Shown: piece after piece, positions 60,408-64,000 of the stretch
Numbering within the stretch: position 1 is the stretch's first letter
Layout of the letters: the number at the start of each line of letters is the position of its first letter
Source of the DNA: Sphingomonadales bacterium
Lineage (GTDB): Bacteria > Pseudomonadota > Alphaproteobacteria > Sphingomonadales > Sphingomonadaceae
Direction of reading: 5' to 3'
DNA length: 64,000 nucleotides
Assembly: GCA_027491235.1 (NCBI GenBank)
Contig: JAIXWO010000021.1
Span: forward strand, 248,001-312,000
Made by a program: the position numbers and the translations under genes
The notes under the pieces: model-generated
What the model was told of the DNA's origin: nothing
The model's database searches: none
What the model saw: only the letters and a program-made list of their open reading frames with translations

Positions 60408-60665
60408 CTAGGGCGTGATGTCGTCTGATGCGTCGGATTGGTCAGCGAGGTCGGCATCTTCCTCCGCAAATTCACGCGCGATATCGGCATCCAGCTTGTC
60501 CAGCGGCGCCTGTTTGAGCGCGCGGGTTTTGGCAAGTGCGCCTTCCACCGCCCAAGCTGCGGCCGCCGTCAGCGCGATCTTGCGACGGCTTTCCAGTGGC
60601 TCCGCTGCGGCCTTGGCCCGCTGCAGGGCCTCCTGTTCCTGACAGAAGCTTTCGGAAACGCGCAT
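60408..60665 (-). CDS. hypothetical acidic/Ala-rich protein
   Basis: An 85-residue protein from the ATG at 60665 (MRVSESFCQEQEALQRAKAAAEPLESRRKIA), with AGGAT upstream. The middle is an Ala-rich amphipathic helix, and the C-terminus is acidic (EEDADLADQSDASDD). No signal peptide or transmembrane segment. Lies 11 nt after a 43-codon basic gene on the same strand; the two may be one transcript. No family recognised. Confidence 0.65.
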   Translation of the reverse strand: MRVSESFCQEQEALQRAKAAAEPLESRRKIALTAAAAWAVEGALAKTRALKQAPLDKLDADIAREFAEEDADLADQSDASDDITP

Positions 60666-60676
60666 GTCCGTCAATC

Positions 60677-60808
60677 CTATCGTTTCATATGTTCCAGACC
60701 GGCCACAATGCCGCTCTTTTCGGAAGGTTTTGAGGCATTGGTCTTCGGCTTTTCCGCCTTGGGTTTGCGCACTTCGCGGTTCGATTTCTTCTGGGATTTG
60801 GCCATCAT
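60677..60808 (-). CDS. small highly basic protein of about 43 residues
   Basis: A 43-codon gene (start ATG at 60808, or 60805 for 42 residues) preceded by AAAGGA. The chain MMAKSQKKSNREVRKPK then KSGIVAGLEHMKR is Lys/Arg rich in the first two thirds. Small basic proteins with this KSNREVRKPK start recur in alphaproteobacteria to my knowledge, but function is unknown. It is coupled at 11 nt with the acidic protein gene downstream. Confidence 0.65.
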   Translation of the reverse strand: MMAKSQKKSNREVRKPKAEKPKTNASKPSEKSGIVAGLEHMKR

Positions 60809-61132
60809 GATGTCCTTTCAGGAACGAGAGGCAGGCGCTGGGTTACGCCGCTGAAAAATGCGGCAACCGGTTTCAGGTCTTGGGACGGCGCGCCGCGCTC
60901 TTTTACGCAGGGCAGGCTTGCGCTCTATCGAGCGTCAAAGCATGTGTCAGATATGGGCGCCGGATCCGGCCTTTACAAGGCAGAGCGGATTTCCCGGTCG
61001 GACCATGACCCCAAACGACGCAAATCCAAGCAGACCAAATTTGCCGCGTCACCCTTGCATTGATCCCCGCCACCCCTCAATTCAGCAGAGTATGGCACCA
61101 TCTCTGCCGAGGTGAGTTAGAGTCGCTAACAG
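60809..61132. other. 324-nt intergenic stretch without recognisable gene
   Basis: Between the small basic gene (minus) and the HlyD gene (plus). It must hold both promoters. I see no repeat, hairpin terminator or RNA motif that I can name. Confidence 0.6.
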
Positions 61133-62188
61133 ATGAACAAGAACCACCGCCGGATCATATTTGTGGCCTTGGCCGCCTTTGCCCTCGCCATCACCGGCTA
61201 TTGGCTGTTCGCGCCCCGCGACCCGGAAGTGGCCACGCTGATCATCAAAAAGGCCCCGGCAGACCGTGTTCTTGCGGTGAACGGGCGGATCCGACCGCGC
61301 CTTCAGGTGGACATCCGCCCCTCGCTCGGCGGGGAACTCATCGCCCTGCCTTTCGATGTTGGAGACAGGGTGGTCGCCGGGCAAGTGATTGCCAAGATCG
61401 ACGATGCCCCTGAACAAGCGGCCATTGCCCAGGCCCAAGCCTCTGTTGCGACACAACAGGCAACGCTGGCGCAGGCGCGGCGGGATTTAGCGCGGTTCGC
61501 AGCCCTTGGGCAGTTTTCGACCAAGCGGGAGGTCGAACAACGGCGCCTGACCGTTGTGGAGGGGGAGCGCGAGCTTACGCGCCTTCAGGCTGCCGTTGTG
61601 CAGGCGAGTGAGCTGCGGGATCGGCGTGTGTTGCGCGCGCCCTTTGCCGGGGTCATTTTGGAGCGACCGGTCGACCCCGGGCAGGCCGTGGGGCTGGACA
61701 GCGTCATTTACCGGCTCGCTGACCTCTCGAGCCCTGAAATCAGTGTTGAGGTCGATGAGGTCTATGCCGCTGAAATCCGGCTGGGAATGGACGCAACGGT
61801 GGCGATGCCGGGGCAACAACGCCCGCTCAAAGCCAAGGTGCTGCATGTCGAACCCCGCGTCGATCCGGCCACCGGCGCACGCGCGGTCCGCTTGGGCCCG
61901 ATCGGTGGCACTGTCGATGCGCCCTCCGGGCTCACTGTCACCGTCAACCTGCTTATCGAACGGCGGCAAGATGCCATCAGTGTGCCGAGAAGCGCGCTAA
62001 TCTCCTCGGGCGCCACCGCCCAAGTGCGTGTCGTCGGCGCGAACAATGTCGTCACCGAGCGTCCTGTCACCATCATCGACTGGCCAGCCGATTCGGTGAT
62101 CGTCACCCGCGGGCTTCAGCCGGGTGCGCGGATATTGGCAGATCCGGGTTCAGCAGCGCCGGGCGACAGGGTGCGGGTCCGCCCGTGA
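61133..62188 (+). CDS. HlyD/MacA-type periplasmic adaptor of an ABC exporter
   Basis: A 351-residue protein with one N-terminal anchor helix (IIFVALAAFALAITGYWLF), a biotinyl-lipoyl half (RPRLQVDIRPSLGGELIALPFDVGDRVVAGQVIAKID), a helical hairpin (about 90-165; AAIAQAQASVATQQATLAQARRDLARF), and a second lipoyl half (VLRAPFAGVILERPVDPGQAV). It links the inner-membrane ABC unit to an outer partner, or works with FtsX-type permeases to extract cargo. Stop and permease start are 1 nt apart. Confidence 0.92.
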   Translation: MNKNHRRIIFVALAAFALAITGYWLFAPRDPEVATLIIKKAPADRVLAVNGRIRPRLQVDIRPSLGGELIALPFDVGDRVVAGQVIAKIDDAPEQAAIAQAQASVATQQATLAQARRDLARFAALGQFSTKREVEQRRLTVVEGERELTRLQAAVVQASELRDRRVLRAPFAGVILERPVDPGQAVGLDSVIYRLADLSSPEISVEVDEVYAAEIRLGMDATVAMPGQQRPLKAKVLHVEPRVDPATGARAVRLGPIGGTVDAPSGLTVTVNLLIERRQDAISVPRSALISSGATAQVRVVGANNVVTERPVTIIDWPADSVIVTRGLQPGARILADPGSAAPGDRVRVRP

Positions 62189-62189
62189 A

Positions 62190-63395
62190 ATGACGCCCTA
62201 TGCCGTCAAACTGGCCTTCCGGCATTTGTTCTCCCACCCCGGGCAGACCGCGTTGCTGATGTCCGGGGTGGCGCTTGGCGTCAGCGTCTTCATTTTCATG
62301 AGCGCGCTGATCGGCGGGCTGGCAACCTTGCTGACGTTACGCACCGTCGGCAGCATTCCCCACATCGTGCTGGAAATGCCGGACAGAGATCCGGCGGTTT
62401 TGAATGCCAATCCGGGCGCGCAAGTGGTGCTGCAGAAAGACCTCAGCCGCCGCGATCAAATCGCCATTTGGCAGCCGATGATCCCGATTATCGAAAAGAC
62501 CGCCGGGGTCATCGCCGTCTCCCCACAGATCAGGGGTTCTGCCTTTGTTGTGCGCGGGCAGGCTGTGTCGCCGGTCGGCGTGATCGGCACCATGGCGGGC
62601 AAATTATCGGACATCGCCAACATTGACGCCGCAATTGTTGCCGGGTCGGGCAGTCTGCCCGCGGACGGCATTCTCATCGGCAGCGTTCTTGCGCGCGATC
62701 TGGGGCTTCGGGTGGGGCAGGTCGTGGAGTTGACCTCTGATCGCGGACGTTCCCGCAGCTTCCGGATTGGCGGGGTCTTCACTTTGGGCATCGCCAGCGC
62801 AGATCGCCAGTCCATCTATATGAACTTCACAACGGCCAGAGCCCTCTTCGACCTGACGACGGGCGTCTCGCGGATCGAGATCAAGGTGCGGCCCGCAACG
62901 GACGCCGCCAGCATCGCCGAACGGCTCCGCCGCTCAACCGGCCTCAAGGCCACGGCCTGGACCGAGGACAACCAGCAGCTCTTCGAAGGTCTGGACGCAC
63001 AGGCCCGCACAGGCACGATCATCAAGGCCTTCTCTTTGGTCACCATCATCGTCGGGATCGCCAGCGCCATGCTGCTATCCATTGTCCGGCGGCAGGCTGA
63101 GATCGGGATCATGCGGGCCATGGGGGCCAGCCGGGGGCTCGTCATCTCTATCTACGTTCTGGAAGGGACGTTGATTGGCTTCATTGGCGCGATCATCGGC
63201 GCGCTGGCCGCATGGCTGGCGCTGCTGCCCCTGCCGCCGGTGAGTGCCGTGCAAAGCGGCGGACTGCCGATTGACCAAACGCAGGGTGATTTCCTTCTGG
63301 CGATTGCACTCACCACGCTTGCCGCCATGCTCGCCTCGATCCTCCCTGCCCGCCGCGCCGCGCGGATCGATCCGGTGGAGGCGATCGGCGCATGA
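62190..63395 (+). CDS. FtsX/MacB/LolC-type ABC transporter permease
   Basis: A 401-residue protein from the ATG at 62190 (MTPYAVKLAFRHLFSHPGQT). One helix (about 22-44), a 200-residue periplasmic MacB-PCD-like domain, then three helices from about 275 with the FtsX motif VRRQAEIGIMRAMGASRG. Together with the adaptor and the ATPase it makes an exporter of the type-VII (mechanotransmission) ABC class. Overlaps the ATPase gene by 4 nt. Confidence 0.93.
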   Translation: MTPYAVKLAFRHLFSHPGQTALLMSGVALGVSVFIFMSALIGGLATLLTLRTVGSIPHIVLEMPDRDPAVLNANPGAQVVLQKDLSRRDQIAIWQPMIPIIEKTAGVIAVSPQIRGSAFVVRGQAVSPVGVIGTMAGKLSDIANIDAAIVAGSGSLPADGILIGSVLARDLGLRVGQVVELTSDRGRSRSFRIGGVFTLGIASADRQSIYMNFTTARALFDLTTGVSRIEIKVRPATDAASIAERLRRSTGLKATAWTEDNQQLFEGLDAQARTGTIIKAFSLVTIIVGIASAMLLSIVRRQAEIGIMRAMGASRGLVISIYVLEGTLIGFIGAIIGALAAWLALLPLPPVSAVQSGGLPIDQTQGDFLLAIALTTLAAMLASILPARRAARIDPVEAIGA

Positions 63396-64000
63396 CCAAG
63401 GCGCCCATCCTAACTGTCACCGGCCTGACGAAAGACTTTGGCGAAGGCGACACCCAGACGCATGTGCTCAAAGACATCAACCTTGCGATGGAGGCGGGTG
63501 AGATGGCCGCCCTGCTCGGCCCCTCAGGCTCCGGCAAGAGCACGCTGTTGACCATCCTCGGCACCCTGATGCGCGCCAGCGGGGGGGCATACGATATGTT
63601 GGGGGTAGACCTGATGCACGCCAGCGAAGCGCAGCGCACCGAGTTTCGGAGCCAAAATCTGGGCTTCGTCTTCCAGTTTCACCATCTGCTGCCGGATCTG
63701 TCGGCGCTGGAAAATGTGATGATGCCGGCGGCTTGTGCCGCAGGCCGGGAAACTGCATCCATGCGCCAAAGGGCCAGCGAGTTGCTCGATGCGGTCGGCC
63801 TCTCAGATCGCCGGGATTTTCGCCCCGCGGCCATGTCAGGTGGCCAGCGCCAACGCGTTGCGGTCGCCCGTGCGCTCATCAACAATCCTGTGCTGGTGCT
63901 GGCCGATGAACCGACCGGCAACCTCGATCGGGAATCAGCCGATCACGTGATGGACCTTGTGCGCACGATCAACGAGACCATGGGCAGCAGCTTCCTGATC
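63392..64000 (+). CDS. ABC transporter ATP-binding protein (3' end outside window)
   Basis: The first 203 residues from the ATG at 63392, overlapping the permease stop as ATGA. Walker A GPSGSGKST (41-49), Q-loop FVFQFHHLLP, signature MSGGQRQRVAVARAL and Walker B VLVLADEPTGNLD are all present; H-loop is beyond the window. It belongs to the LolD/MacB ATPase subfamily. The gene is cut by the window end. Confidence 0.95.
   Translation, partial: MTKAPILTVTGLTKDFGEGDTQTHVLKDINLAMEAGEMAALLGPSGSGKSTLLTILGTLMRASGGAYDMLGVDLMHASEAQRTEFRSQNLGFVFQFHHLLPDLSALENVMMPAACAAGRETASMRQRASELLDAVGLSDRRDFRPAAMSGGQRQRVAVARALINNPVLVLADEPTGNLDRESADHVMDLVRTINETMGSSFLI

Noticed and set aside
1-64000. tRNA, rRNA, CRISPR arrays, prophage, toxin-antitoxin pairs
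   Set aside because: No T-loop signatures, no direct-repeat arrays with regular spacers, and no phage structural or recombinase genes were found in reading both strands.

Overview
The window is a GC-rich, densely packed chromosomal segment with about 70 protein genes and no tRNA, rRNA, CRISPR array, prophage or classical insertion sequence that I could see. Gene content points to an alphaproteobacterium of the order Sphingomonadales: CarD, ATP12-type F1 chaperone, SspB, COX15-type heme A synthase, DUF1489, a Bpt-type aminoacyltransferase, a fused ThiS-ThiG, Tat-exported redox and lactamase proteins, and a large TonB-dependent receptor beside a GntR regulator. Genus cannot be fixed from the sequence alone.

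Layout. 1-3736: 5'-truncated PhzF-family gene, then a tightly overlapping run crcB, RluC-like pseudouridine synthase, HAD phosphatase, a small membrane protein and ATP12. 3733-6782 (minus): gmk, fumC, a GIY-YIG nuclease gene lying between two inverted hairpin repeats, and sspB. 6861-10615: histidine genes hisB-H-A-F, a small exported/membrane protein, hisE and a HIT protein. 10687-16189: amino acid permease, PfkB sugar/nucleoside kinase, PmtA-like methyltransferase, ABM-like protein, MFS transporter and a candidate small RNA. 16190-24303: LysR regulator, cyclophilin, LLM flavin oxidoreductase, mgtE, DUF1489, two tandem GIN-domain (DUF2807) envelope proteins, carD and an L,D-transpeptidase. 24547-32240: CHASE2-EAL phosphodiesterase, an unusually short (28-codon) gene with its own terminator, aroQ-accB-accC ending in a class A beta-lactamase, divergent thiSG and bpt.

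32376-50681: threonine dehydratase, a hydroxyacid dehydrogenase with an exported amidohydrolase, mobA, a YbaK-type deacylase, a Zur-like regulator and a MerC-family protein, ctaA, rplM-rpsI, two tandem winged-helix genes, a lipoprotein, a PilZ protein, purC, a Tat-exported molybdoenzyme with its cytochrome b partner, a HI0933-like flavoprotein, rlmN, and a divergent phosphoenolpyruvate-carboxylase homologue. 50944-60342: a coherent catabolic locus (GntR, HMG-CoA-lyase-like, HyuA, HyuB and class III CoA transferase on the minus strand) divergent from a TonB-dependent receptor. Identical 8-bp palindromes lie upstream of both the gntR gene and the receptor gene. 60408-64000: two small genes and an HlyD/FtsX/ATPase exporter cut by the window end.

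Non-coding structure. Three copies of a paired-hairpin repeat (two of exactly 97 bp, and one of 418 bp carrying the GIY-YIG gene between its arms) and one copy of a second paired-hairpin family sit between genes. The GIY-YIG element and the GntR-controlled catabolic locus are the best candidates for something not yet described. The PEP-carboxylase homologue with an altered active-site loop, the ThiS-ThiG fusion, the 28-residue gene and the minus-strand small-RNA candidate also deserve a look.
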